Assembly: GCA_014529385.2 (NCBI GenBank)
Contig: CM043967.1
Location: forward strand, 12,737,001-12,801,000
DNA: 64,000 bases
Source: Adiantum capillus-veneris
Taxonomy: Eukaryota; Streptophyta; Polypodiopsida; Polypodiales; Pteridaceae
Reading direction: 5' to 3'
The notes under the pieces are model-generated. The model saw only the letters and a program-made list of their open reading frames with translations, did not search any database and was not told where the DNA came from. Numbering within the stretch: position 1 is the stretch's first letter; each line of letters starts with the position of its first letter. Positions 22,535 through 33,603 of the stretch are shown here, piece by piece. A program made the position numbers and the translations under genes.

Positions 22535-23720
22535 AGAAGACAAATACTTATAAGAGAAGCCTAACAACAACAACATTGTCTCCGTTTGTAATTATTTTCA
22601 TGAGGTTGGATTCCTCTATAAATCAATATAGATATGTTTTTTTTGTTAAATGGTGTCGCATTGAGTGAGAGTATTTAATTTAGATTACTAGAGTTTCATA
22701 CAGATTTGAGAAATATTGCTGACCTTTATGGATATTTTGATTTGCCTGTAAGATGTTTCAAGTCTCAAGTCTTAATCACTCTACCATGAATAAATTCAAG
22801 CAATATTTTGATTTCAATTTAATCATTAATGGTTATTCTTCTTAATGTGGATCATAACCTTTATCAAGATGTCCTCATTTGGGGATGTTGAATATATATC
22901 ATTATCAAAGTTTCAAAAGTTGAGAAAACTAAATTCTTGCTTTCCAACATGTTATTGTTTCCATACTATGCCTATGTCAAGCTTGACTTAGAGAAATGAC
23001 AACTTGAGATGGAGGTGTTGATGTATAAGGGTGACTTATTATTGATTCTTGTTTCATCATACATATATTGTAAAGCCTTTGAGTTTCCATCTTTTTGAGT
23101 AGTGTTGACAAGTTTTTGGTATCAAATCTTCTTAAATATCCCTATTCATGAGCTATTGGTAGCTGTTTCTTTGGTATTGCTAAAGATGGTACCAATAGCT
23201 ATTACCTTGTGAACTTAACTGTTAAATTGCGGATTTGATTTTTACTATGTAGCTCATTTGGATAGATAAAATGTAAATATAAATTATAAATACATGCATT
23301 GTTAACATAGAAGATATGTACCACTCGAGCTTATGTAAACTGCTAATCAAGAAACCTTTGGTTGGATACTATAACAATAGGGGTCACATATGGTTTCCAA
23401 TACCAAAGAAATGGCTTAACCAAAACATTCGCAAGAACACAAGGTGGACACAAGGAAGTAAAAATTGGCTCCTTATTTGGTCGATTTCTAGGGCTAAATT
23501 TAGTGCACAGGATTTGTGAGGCCTTTGACTTGGGGAGTTCACTAAAGTATATGTAACATAGGACATGTGTTCAACATAAGGGATTTTATATTCTTGTAAA
23601 GTTACAGAAACATGTGTAGATAAGGCCTATAAGGGGTACTTTTAATCTATTCTGGTGAACGCACATGATATAGGAAAATGTTACATACTGAATGTTCCGA
23701 ACCTTTAAACATAGAGAAAA
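22535..23720. other. Intergenic DNA, no gene recognised
   Basis: AT-rich sequence with only short open frames and no recognised element. Confidence 0.55.
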
Positions 23721-24600
23721 GGGGGGGGAGGGTGCTCTAATTACATCAAACACTACACCTCTATCTCATGGTAATGCTTAAAAAAAAGCCCCTGTTTGTC
23801 ATTATAAGGTCCCAGGGACCCTCAAAAAGAGGGACCACAAGGGCGTGCAGAATGGCCATCCAAGGTCCCTGGATGGCCATTCTACGCGCCCTTGTGGCCC
23901 CTCTTTTTGAGGGTCCCTGGGGCCTTATAATGGCAAACACAGACAAAGACATTCCTAAGAACAGGGGCAGTGGACACAAGGAGCAAAAAATGGTTGATGA
24001 GCATGATACAGGGTTTAAACACCATATTAGTGAATTCGGGAATTTCCCAATTCCCACTTTCAAAACAAGCTTAAGATTTGACCACATGACCAAATCTTCA
24101 GCAAATTTTAAAGAGCATGACTTAGAAGAGATTTTCAAGTACTACCTTGTGGAAGGCTTTGTCCTTGAAAAAATATTTGAGATTTGTCCATATGGCCAAA
24201 TCTTCAACACATTGGTGATTTCCAAATTGGCTCTAAAGTCTCAAAATCTCTAATATGGTGTTTTTAGGTATTTGCCATTGTGGGGGGGGGGGGAGTTTGC
24301 TATGAATACATCAAACTACACACTTCTATCTCATGGCCATGCATAAAAAAAAGATTGTATTTGCCATTTTAAGGCCCCAAGGACCCTCAACAAGAGGGGC
24401 CACAAGGGCATGAGAATGGCCATCCAGGCCATAGCAAAATGGGGGGGGGAGCTCTTTCTCTCTGTACATCTAACGTAACATCCTTATCTCATGCTCATAC
24501 ACAATAATTTTGTAAATTTTTGCCATGTAAAGGCTCCCAGGGTCCCCAGCAGGAGTGGCCACAAGGGTACGCGAAATGCCCATCCAAAAGTCCTGGATTG
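23721..24600 (+). repeat. Three-unit poly-G / hairpin-arm repeat array
   Basis: Three related units start at 23721, 24282 and 24441. Each begins with a run of 8-12 G, followed by an ACATC-containing segment, CTCATG and, 10-20 bases on, an A-rich run, then the same arm sequence (TTGCCATT..AAGGCCCC, GGCCACAAGGGC, ATGGCCATCCA). Only the first unit has both arms as an inverted repeat. The arms of units 2 and 3 are progressively more diverged. Two short inverted repeats lie between units 1 and 2, at about 24071-24096 and 24179-24205. Confidence 0.7.
23793..23939 (+). repeat. Near-perfect 147-bp inverted repeat (hairpin)
   Basis: Arms of 70 nt (23793-23862 and 23870-23939) are separated by 7 nt. 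By eye about 65 pairs are Watson-Crick, four more would be G:U in a + transcript, and one is C:A. It could be a foldback MITE or, if transcribed, a small-RNA precursor. Expression cannot be judged from sequence. Confidence 0.85.
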
Positions 24601-24930
24601 AACTTTTAAGCTGTTTTTTAAGTGTTGAACTTTGAGGTTGTTTTCAACAGCTTCTAGCTTCCAATCGGCTCTGAAACTGTCTAGGATTGTCCCACATGAA
24701 CTTGTTCATCTCGTCGCGCTCTTCGACCATTGTGTGATACAAAACTAAAAAAACCCCTCTTTTAACATGTCTAAAAGAATAAAATGACCCCTTATTTTAG
24801 GATTTTTTTTCAAAATTAAATATAAAAACCCCTTATTTTAATGTATCTATGCTAAATTGCCTAAATTTTTTGAATTTTAAAACCCCTCCTTTTGAACTCA
24901 TGTTATACAGTAACATGATTACATAGTGCA
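24601..24930. other. Intergenic DNA, no gene recognised
   Basis: A/T-rich sequence with a loose repeat of AACCCCT and TTATTTTA motifs at about 24745-24895. Confidence 0.5.
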
Positions 24931-25150
24931 CCCCCCGAGATACACCTCAACAAAATGGTGTTGCTGAGAGGAAAAACATGTCTCTTACAAAAATGGCAAG
25001 ATGTATAGTCAAGAGTCAAGATTTATTTTATTTGTCTTGAGGCTTTAATATGTTCCACTTATGTACTTAACATGTGTCCTACAAAAGTTTTGCAATCCAT
25101 GACTCCATATGAAGCATGGCATGATAGAAAGCCTTCTATTAAGCACATGC
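24931..25150 (+). pseudogene. Copia integrase fragment (family of element C)
   Basis: The + strand encodes TPQQNGVAERKN and LTKMARC, then after frame breaks STYVLN and MTPYEAWHDRKPS. This is the integrase stretch also present at 48835-49060 in element C, with close nucleotide similarity. No LTR or other domain is attached. It is followed by a TGTATGTG-rich tract to about 25240. Confidence 0.8.
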
Positions 25151-26399
25151 ATATTTAATACACATGCACGTACAATGGCTTTAATACAAATGTGTGTATG
25201 TGCATGTGTATATGTTTGTTTGTGTATGTGTATATCTATTGAAACATATTTTGTTGAAGGCATGGAGATTCCTATTTTCTCTTCTAGAAGTACCCTTAAA
25301 ATCTCTATGAGAGAAAAGCTTCAGGTTTTAAAAAAAAGCCTCTCGATTAGAAGCTTGCCAAAATTTCATACTAGACAAATTCGACTTAGACCAACTAACC
25401 TTAATGCTTTGTTAGGCTTAAGAGAACCTTGCAAATCATTCACCACATTTTTCTTGAAGCTTAGCAATGACCATACATCAAGAATTGGCCATTCAAGACT
25501 TTGGAGTGTAGGGGATCAATGGCATCAAGCTTATCAAAAACCCCTTTCTTAATGGGTATCACATAGTTGGGGGAGCAGCATAAGAATATACGTCAGTCAC
25601 TGAGATACTCTTTGGAAAAATTAGAAAACATCACTGAATCAATGTGGGAATGCATAGCCATGAAGTGGTTGCTCTCCAAGTAGGGTTGAAGGGAAGATGG
25701 TTGCAACAACAAGTATGGTAGTAAAAACAATCATTAGTAAACCATAAAATAAATTCAAAGTGGGTACAAATCTTGAACAAAAGAGCAAAGAACGATACTC
25801 ATAGTTTTGAGGAAGCTCCTTTTGTAGCTTGGAAGGGGAACATATTTGAATGTCAGACATGTTGCACAATAGAAATCATGCCCTCTTTCCTCTGCTTGAA
25901 ATCAACAAGCTTTCCCTTCTAGTGATGGTTCAAATTGCCTCAATGTCGCAGGTGCCAATCTAGAGGGGTACATAAACACCCAAGTACCCTTCTTGAAAGC
26001 CATTAGTACCCAAAAACCCTCATGGTCCTTGGTATTGTGAAGTAGAAGCTCTTGTATCTCTTGTTTGAGTCCTCTATGAGTGGTGAAATCCATCTTTGCT
26101 TTGTAGCAAAGCTCAAAACTTTGAGAGAGAATGGGGCGGTTGAGTAGTGTAAAGGAGAGAGGCAAGGGGCTTGCAAAGGGAAAAAAATGTAAAATTTATG
26201 ATATTATTATAGCTTGGGGGAGAGTTTCAGAGGGAGAAAATATCATTTTTGAGAAGTTTTCAACAGATTGAATTTTTTGGGTTTTTTTGTACACGGATTT
26301 GCTTTATCAAATAGGTTGGGTGGGTCCTTTCCACTCAAAGGGTCTCTCTCAATCATGCCAATCCCCCCCCCCCCCTCTCTCTTTTTGGGGACAATTACA
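25151..26399. other. Intergenic DNA, no gene recognised
   Basis: It contains a TG/TA-rich tract at 25190-25240 and several medium minus-strand frames (for example 25902-26165) without family motifs. A C-rich homopolymer followed by CT repeats lies at about 26366-26385. Confidence 0.5.
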
Positions 26400-26520
26400 T
26401 AATGAAGCACGGGCCATATGAAATGGGCAGCAATGAAACACAGGAAGAGACTGCGAAGGAACACCAGGTAGACCTTGATGCATCCTACTTCCCACGTGAG
26501 GAGGAAAAGGGGAAATATGC

Positions 26521-27607
26521 GTCAAGTCGGGATGAGATGGTGAACCTAGAAGGTGGCATGAATGCCGTGATGCTAGGGTGCAACCTGAATGTAAGGGATG
26601 CGGGCCAGGTAGGGCTAGTTGATATGTGCCTAACCAAGCGTATGGCCCTGAGACGGGTGACGGGCTTGATGCCGAACACATCAGCTAATGGTACCTACAA
26701 CCCAAGTATGAATAACCTTGAACGAGGACAGTCGAGGATGCAGGAATGCCAACTATGAGCAAACTGGCTCGGAACATGGGTAGTAAAGAGAAATGTCGAG
26801 ATGCTTGGGGATGGTTAGAGTCCCCGCAACTGGGGGGAATGGGCACGGAGTTACCAGAGGTGATGGGTGTGATTCTGATGCGGACGGACATTGATGTGAA
26901 AGAAGAAACAGGACGTGATTGGGGGTATGACCTAACTGCGATGCACAATGATCGGATTACAACTGGGGTTATGGAGAGTCGACGGAGAATGTCCGCGAAG
27001 TTGACTTATGGATTGTTTACAGGACCGAAGCTATGTGGGGTGGATCCACTGAGGCTATCCGGCATAAGGATATATCTAAGTTGGGAGAAGCGAGCCCTAT
27101 CAAGGACGCACAAGCATGGAACTGAAGTGAGCAGAAATAGCCAGTTCCTGACTATGGTACCCTTGACGAGGGGCCAGTTGACTAGAGATGCGCGAAGCTG
27201 GGTTCAGTGCAGTGGGAGCCCCCAAGTCTGGTTTGAGGGGCCAGGCACGATGCTTTTGGAGGGCTGGGTGTCCACTCTCTTGAGGTGTCCTACGAGATAG
27301 CGGACAACCTTTGTTCTGGTCCGGGTAGCATGGACTATTGTAGTCAGGGCTAGAGGGTCGAACGAGATACAGGTACATCGCAAAATTGGGGCCAATTCTT
27401 TGCCCAAAATCGTAGGGAGTTGGAAACGCCAGAATATCAAATCTGGATCTGTTACTATGCTCGTATTATGGTACCGAAGCCTAATGCTCACTGGATGCAG
27501 CACTGAAGCTGGAATGGTGCTGAGTAAAATGGGTGACAATCGGGGTCACGGAGGGTGGCTAGGGCAGCTTGATTGCTGGCATGCCAGGAGTTGAGGTTGG
27601 GCAGCCC
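26521..27607 (+). repeat. Unit 1 of a ~1.1-kb direct repeat
   Basis: It aligns from GTCAAGTCGGGATGAGATGG to unit 2 with an offset of about 1,087 bp. Similarity is high but punctuated by indels. The + frame 26746-27300 (184 codons) contains ELPEVMGVILMRTDIDV, which is also encoded in unit 2. I do not recognise the protein. Confidence 0.75.
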
Positions 27608-28757
27608 GTCAAGTCAGGATGAGACGGTGAACCTGGAGCGTTGCATGGATGTCGTGATGCTAGGACGCGACCTGAATGTAAGGGATGCGGGCCAGGAAGG
27701 GCCAGTTGATACACGTATAACCAATCGTATGTCGCCGAGGCGGGGGACGTGCTTGATGTCGAACCCATCCGCCGATGGTAGTTATAGTATAGGTACGAGT
27801 AGCCTTAACCCGAGGATGGTCGGGGATGCACGAATGCCAGTTATGAGCAAACTGGCTTGGGGCGCGTGTGGTAAAGAGAGTTGTGGGGATGCTTGTAAAG
27901 GGTGGTCAGATTCCCCGCATTCCGATGGAATGAGCAGTGAGTTACCAGAGGTGATGGGTGTGATTCTGATGCGAACGGACATTGATGTGCAAGAAACAGC
28001 AGGACAAGATTGGGGGGCATGACCTAACAGTAATGCACAGTGATCGGACCTCAACTGGGGTTATGGAGATTTGACGGAGAATGTTTTCGAAGCGGTCTTA
28101 TGGGTTGTTTGCAGGACCTAAGCTATGTGGGGCGGATCCACAGAGGTCAGTCGTCATAAGGATACAACTCGGTTGGAAGAAGCAGGCCCTATCGGGGATG
28201 AACCTGTATGGAACTGAAGAGGACACGAATAGCCAGTTCTTGACTATGGTACCCTCGACGAGGGACCCGTTGTCTAGAGATGTGCGAAGCTTGGTTGAGT
28301 ACAACTAGAGTCTCCGAGCCTGGTCGGATGGGCCAGACATGATTCTTTTAGAGGGCTGGATGCCCACTCTCTCAAGGTGTCTTGCGAGACAGTGCACGAC
28401 ATTATTACTGGCCCAGATAGCATTGACTACCATAGTCCGGGTTAGAGAGTCAATCGAGATACGGGAACATAACAGAATTTGGGCCGAATTTTTTCTCAAA
28501 AATGTAAGGGCGTGGGGGTTTTGGAATATCAAACCTAGAACGATTACTTTGCTCGTTTTCTTTTACTGGGTACTAATGCTCAGTGGGTGCAGCATTGAGG
28601 CTGGCATGGAAAGATGGGGGTCTCAGACCCGCCTGACTAGAGATGCAGAAGGTCAGGAAACTATTTGTTGCACCCTGAGCGGAGTCATTGTGGTGCTGAT
28701 TGAAATGGGCACCGATCGAAGTTACGGAAGCTAGCCAGGGCAGCCTGATTGTTGGAC
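27608..28757 (+). repeat. Unit 2 of a ~1.1-kb direct repeat
   Basis: The diverged second copy is adjacent to unit 1. It has about 75 bp of extra sequence near 28610-28690 and a one-base G-run length difference near 28013-28018 that shifts the shared + frame. Its end is recognisable by the GGGCAGCCTGATTGTTGG match to the unit 1 tail. Confidence 0.75.
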
Positions 28758-29280
28758 TAATGAGTCCCCTAACTGGTTAGTCAATGGAGCCAAAAAGGGC
28801 CCGCTGATGATGAAGACATGCAAAGCCATTGGCGGGCATGAAGGGAAGGACAACAGAGGTCTCGTCGTCATCATGACTGACCCTCGAACTCAATTGATAG
28901 GGAAGGTGAATGCACGCAGTGACTTCATATGGGACCCCGGAGAAGGTGCCCAATACTGGGATGCGTTCGATTATGAAACAGCATGAATGCATGGAGGTGC
29001 AGAGATATTAGCACGAGGGAATGCACTTGGCCGGTGCAAGGCTAAGCCAAAAGGATTAGGGTCGTTTGCCCATCTTGATAGACGGGACGTAAAAAGACCA
29101 GTATTGTTCCTAATGGATCAGAAGGTAATGACTCGAATGCGGGCCACAAATGGCCGATGGATTCCCCCTAGGGAAAAAAATGTTGGACAAACAAGAGATG
29201 AGCAGGATAAACACGAATCGAGGGGCCTGGTAATCACACAGACTGGTATATATCAGCTGGCGGGCACAGCCAGGCAGTAG
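28735..29280 (+). pseudogene. Unrecognised open region in the GC-rich segment
   Basis: One + frame runs from about 28735 to 29280 with a single TGA (28984-28986) directly followed by ATG, and continues to about 29572 with two more stops. A GQPDCW motif at its start matches GQLDCW at the end of repeat unit 1. The composition lowers stop frequency on both strands, so openness alone is weak evidence. Function unknown. Confidence 0.3.
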
Positions 29281-29549
29281 GTTATGCTGAACCAGAATGA
29301 GACTAGACAGAGGACAGTGAGTATATTGTCTGGGGCAGGAAGACGCATGAACAATCAGAGTGATCGACTTTGGAAGATGTGAAACAGGGCATGGGACCCC
29401 CAATTAAGTAGAGTGGGCACACTGATGATTGTAGCTTTCTTGATACGGTTGGTGCTCCAAGGGCTTGGTAGTCACGAGCAAGGCACGCAGGTGATAAGCA
29501 GCGTAAGGAATGCGACACGGACAAACGATAAAAACAGGGTTGATTCATA

Positions 29550-30163
29550 CGCAGGTAGAGGTTGGTTGACATAGGACCACAAACTTCACTATGCACTAAA
29601 TCTAGAGGTTCATCTTGCTTTTGACCCAATGGTAAGTGCACGGACCTAGTCTGTTTTCCATAGATACAATGCTCACAAACAGGAAAGTCAACATAAGACA
29701 AGACAGGTAAGTAGCCAAAACGAGTCAAAGTTCTCATTCCTTTTTGGCTAATATGACCTAGCCGGCAATGCCACAACTCAGTAGACGGCAGCTCGGCTAT
29801 AGATATGTAATCATGACCAACATCTGACACATGCATGGAATACAAGGTACCTCTGAGTACAACAAGATTACCTTTGCGTACTATCCACGAGCCATTGCCA
29901 AGTGTGGTGTTGTAGCCCAAATCATCAAGCTGGCCAACAGAAATCAAGCTTTTAGTCAACTTGGGCACATGTCTCACATTACATAAAGTGAAGTGTGTGC
30001 CATTCCTTAGATGCAATTTGACATTTTCGACACCTTCAATGTCAAGTTCATAAGCATCACCAAGTCTCACTTTGCCACAAGAGTGAGAATAAGTAGAGAA
30101 CCACTCTCTATGTGGTGTCACATGGAAACTCGCACCACAATCTACTATCCAATTCTATGCATA
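29550..30163 (-). pseudogene. Element E protease and integrase N-terminus
   Basis: The copia protease active site is D-C-G-A-S followed by FHVTPHREWFSTY, with a stop just upstream of the Trp-Ile-Val-Asp strand. The protease continues through RHVPKLTKSLISVGQL. The GAG-pre-integrase motif LWHCRLGHISQKG, a zinc-binding C-X2-C (CEHC) and the first integrase catalytic block follow, here HSEVCGP, where Asp is usual before VCGP. Similarity stops near 29550, where the GC-rich segment takes over although the frame stays open to 29303. Confidence 0.75.
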
Positions 30164-31296
30164 CTACGCATCTTCTGTAACAAGAGCCTCGATAGGTAGA
30201 TCTGCTGTGAAGACCAATACGTCAGAGGTAAGTGGCATAACAACCGCTGGAAGAGTCTCTACAATAGGAGCATTTGAGGACTCTAGCACATTGATCTCCT
30301 CTAACTTTCCTTTGCCCTTGTTTGAATCATCAGACTTAGAAGTTTCACCGGATTGTTTATCCTTCGTGCTTTGCTGCCATTTCCTGCAATCCTTCTTCAC
30401 ATGCCCTTGTTTATGGTAGTGCATAGAAACCCAAGACTTACTACGTGAGCCCCCACGTTCCTTGCTTTTGGCACGACTTTGAGTTCGACCCCTCTATCTA
30501 TCACTAGCAACATACGTATCACCATCCTTCTTGCCTTCGAGAGATTTCCTGTGAATCTCCTCGGTAAACAGACTCCCAAGGACATCGTTGTACACTAGAC
30601 CGGCATAGAACCCCGAGACTTACTGCCTGAGCCCCCACGTTCCTTGTTTTTGGCACGACTTTGAGTGCGACCCCTCTGTCTGTCACTAGCAACATACACA
30701 TCACCATCCTTCTTGCCTTCGAGAGATTCCCTGCAAATCTCCTCGGTAAACAGACTCCCAAGGACATCATTGTACACTAGACCGGTACCAGGTGCTGAGT
30801 TGCTAGTCACAGTACAGAACGTATCCCAAGATGAGGGTAAATTGCATAGCAAGAATATACATTTGATTCCGTCATCGAAGACCAAACCCTGAGTGGTCAA
30901 CTGAGTGAAAATGATATTGAACTCATTAATGTGAGTAAAAATAGTGCCCTCTTCCTTCACACGAAGGTCAAACAGCTTCTTCATCAAGAAAACCTTATTA
31001 ATGGCACTTTTGTTCTCATAACTGGAACACAACTTATCCCAAACATCTCTAGCAGTTCTTTCTCCAACTATAGTAAAGTACACAGATTCGGCCAAATGCA
31101 AACGGAGGGTAGATTTCGCCTTAGCATCAAGTTTCTCCCACTCAACATCTATATACTCTCCCTCTGGTCGCTCCATGATAGGATCCAGCTGGCCTTTTTG
31201 TATAATAACATCTTGAATCTGCTCTTTCCAGATAGCAAAATTTGTCCCATCAAATTTCCGGGTATTGTAAATATCCTTTTCACCGCTAGATGACAT
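30164..31296 (-). pseudogene. Element E gag with internal duplication
   Basis: It starts at ATG 31296 and reads as copia gag (UBN2 type): TRKFDGTNFAIWKEQI, STLRLHLAESVY, then VWDKLCSSYENKSA and LPSSWDTF. A 181-bp tandem duplication at 30422-30784 repeats the segment after the core and disrupts the frame. Past it, on another frame, comes a knuckle-like YHKQGHVKKDC with the first Cys pair degraded. It encodes the capsid and nucleocapsid protein. Compared with D it retains the roughly 100 residues that D lacks. Confidence 0.8.
30422..30784 (-). repeat. 181-bp tandem duplication in element E gag
   Basis: Copies at about 30422-30602 and 30603-30784 differ at roughly ten positions. Both contain the CCCCCACGTTCCTTG motif. 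Confidence 0.85.
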
Positions 31297-32413
31297 GGCT
31301 ACAAGCTAAAGATAATATGGTGATAAACACTGGTAATTCTGAGAAAAATTTGGCAGAGTTTCCCTAGAAAAACTGACAAAATCTCAATCTAAAACTGTCA
31401 CAAGAGATTAGTAACGCATAAAAAGTATGCTCTCAAAGCAAAAGACAGGCGCATCAACCACTAATTGTGCATAAAAAGTCAAAAGCTGACCCAAGACTGC
31501 CAACATGGCGTCAAATGCACCTCGCCCTCTCTATACATGTCCTATGGCGACGCCACGAAAAAGGGGTACTCCAGCAACCTGTATCACAGAAAGGATCTCA
31601 ACATTCGAGAATCCCCCAGCTCAAGAAAACCTCACGCTATCGACCCTCACAAAAGGCTATGCAGACAAGAAACCAGTCCAGTCTCAGAAAGGGCCTCCGA
31701 ACCGAGTCTCAGAAACGGTCGGGACTGCCAGAAACAAGTCAAATCGGCTCCACAAAAGGTACATATGGCAGTTTCCGCAACTCAACGTACATCACAGTCA
31801 ACAATATTGCAAGGTGCAGTATACGCGCTCAAACAAGCGCCAAGCAAAATGTGCAAGCAGTAAACAAATCCCTGTGGGGAGTGAAACCGCTCTCAAAAGA
31901 GCTCAAGCACTATCAAAAGTGCCAAAACAGTGCATATCCGCATCAAATACTCCCACTGAAATCTATGCTGATGCAAAACACTGCAACCTGTAAGAAACCT
32001 GGATGTCCTGTATGTATGCAAGAACCTGTGAGGAGATGGATGCCTGAAAAATCCGAGACAATTTCGATGCCAAAAAGTGCTCCTAATCAGCCCATAAACA
32101 CCATCTCAATAGGACATAATAGCCATAAAGCATCTATATACCATCCCAAAATAGTCTCTAAACAACCTGCACCTGTGTCCTATACCTGTACCTGTATCTG
32201 TAGCAAAAGTGGAGTTGAAAAAATACAACTCCTGAAGCGTAGCCCGGATGAAGCTTTCGACTGCATGAATAGCTTTGAAAGGGGGGTAAAACCCCAAGAC
32301 ACCTGATGGAAACGCTCTCGGAATGTTGAATTTGCCGATGCCAAAATCGAAAACCTATTTGCACTTTTGAAATTGCATGCGCGCACGGACGCGAAGACGG
32401 AAAGCACAAACCC
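31297..32413 (-). other. Untranslated leader of element E
   Basis: About 1.1 kb between primer site and gag. The portion 32265-32400 is homologous to the leader of element D. The + strand frames across it, including a 279-codon one, are antisense to the element and have no domain. Confidence 0.65.
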
Positions 32414-32426
32414 TACTTTGATACCA
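32414..32426 (-). promoter_or_regulatory. Primer binding site of element E
   Basis: Minus-strand TGGTATCAAAGTA, two bases inside the LTR. It is a variant of the tRNA-Met site of element D. Confidence 0.75.
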
Positions 32427-32428
32427 GT

Positions 32429-32469
32429 TGAAGGTGCCACAGGAAGCGTGTGCGAGTGAAAGTGCGAGA

Positions 32470-32553
<84 letters not shown>

Positions 32554-32694
32554 ACTTTGGATGGAGTGCACAACAACGTTATCCTGTTGCAGCTCCTTAT
32601 TCTATTGTATTAAAGAATAAGTGTATATTTGGTTAAGTTAGTAGATGGGTTAGTAGTAAGTGGGATGTCCGGCCAATTGGCCTGAATCCCAACA
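32429..32694 (-). repeat. 5' LTR of element E
   Basis: A 266-bp segment that starts TGAAGGTG and ends TCCCAACA in + orientation, resembling the D LTR ends. It includes a 79-bp AG microsatellite at 32472-32550. There is no second copy in the window, so the edges rest on the primer site and on analogy. Confidence 0.7.
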
Positions 32695-33603
32695 CTTTCA
32701 TTGGCTAGAACACGCAGCTGCTTGCAGCTCAGGCAGCCCCCACGCTCAAAAAGGCACCACCTACTGTTATTTTTGTGCCTGGCAGCTCCTGCTATTTGCC
32801 CCCCACAGCCTGCCTGATTTAAAAATCAACCCTGGTAATTTTCTAGGCTATTTTTTGCTATTTTCATAAATATTTGGGGAAAATATCTGGGAGGCCTTAG
32901 TAAAAGTCTATGCTTAAATGATTACTGCAACCATCCTTGCGGCCTTAGTTGTCCTTGGCCAATCTACATAGGTTGTGACCTATGGCTTTGGTACCCATAA
33001 CTATGGTTGACCTTCAACATCTCCATTCTCTTTCAAGATCTATTGAGAATCTATCCATACTTTATGCTTTTTAGTGTCCCCTACCTTTCAATCTTCAGGC
33101 CACATTGTGTCAACTTGAATATAATTTCTAGGGGAAAATGTTTCCTTGTTTCTACTTCAAAGATCCTAGGGAAGCATATTTTGGTTGATAGACCTTTGAT
33201 GTCCTATGTGAAGTCAGTTGTGGTGAGGCATTCCTTGTGCTTATCAAGGATTCATGTGGCGTCTTTCCATGTGTAGATGTGTAGATGCCTCTACACTTCT
33301 TTGATGTCAATGCATACAAAATAGTAAGGTTAGAGGCTTTGGAAGGCTCCACTTTAGCTTTACCTTTCTCTTTATATGTGGCCTGACATAAAGCTAGCAA
33401 TTGATCTCACCAAAGATTGTGGCTTTAAGGTTTTTGCATTTGGATTTTTGTTAAATTCATCCACCAAATATACTCATATTTGTAGCTTTGTTTGACCTAG
33501 AGAATATGGAAAAAATGTTGTACTTTCTTTGTAGCACCGTTGTTGTGCCTTCCACTATCGACCAAGAACTATCTCTTCAAAAGTTTCTCTTGGAGCCATC
33601 ACA
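32695..33603. other. Intergenic DNA, no gene recognised
   Basis: No recognised element or coding region. Confidence 0.5.

Larger units (their letters stand above)
26400..29550. other. GC-rich segment of unknown origin
   Basis: Composition changes visibly from AT-rich flanks to GC-richer sequence for about 3.1 kb. It holds two diverged direct repeats (26521-27607 and 27608-28757) and a longish + open region (28735-29280). No transposase, RT, integrase or host domain was recognised in six frames. On its right it joins copia element E inside the integrase gene, so it either inserted into E or was joined by deletion. Confidence 0.5.
29550..32694 (-). mobile_element. Copia element E, 5' half only
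   Basis: The minus-strand order is LTR (32429-32694), Met-type primer site, leader of about 1.1 kb, gag, knuckle, protease, and start of integrase. It is cut near 29550, where the GC-rich segment begins. RT, RNase H and the 3' LTR are missing from the window, so no target duplication can be tested. The gag and leader are homologous to element D. Confidence 0.8.

Noticed and set aside
23316-23566. Overlapping 60-67 codon frames on both strands as a small gene
   Set aside because: No motif, no conserved start context, and they overlap on both strands.
26400-29550. Bacterial contamination as source of the GC-rich segment
   Set aside because: No bacterial genes, ribosome sites or operon layout are visible, both units carry frame breaks, and the segment is embedded in plant elements. 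Not excluded at the assembly level.
31467-32306. A 279-codon + strand ORF
   Set aside because: It is antisense within the leader of element E, has no domain, and overlaps other open frames of similar quality. Stop-poor composition explains it.
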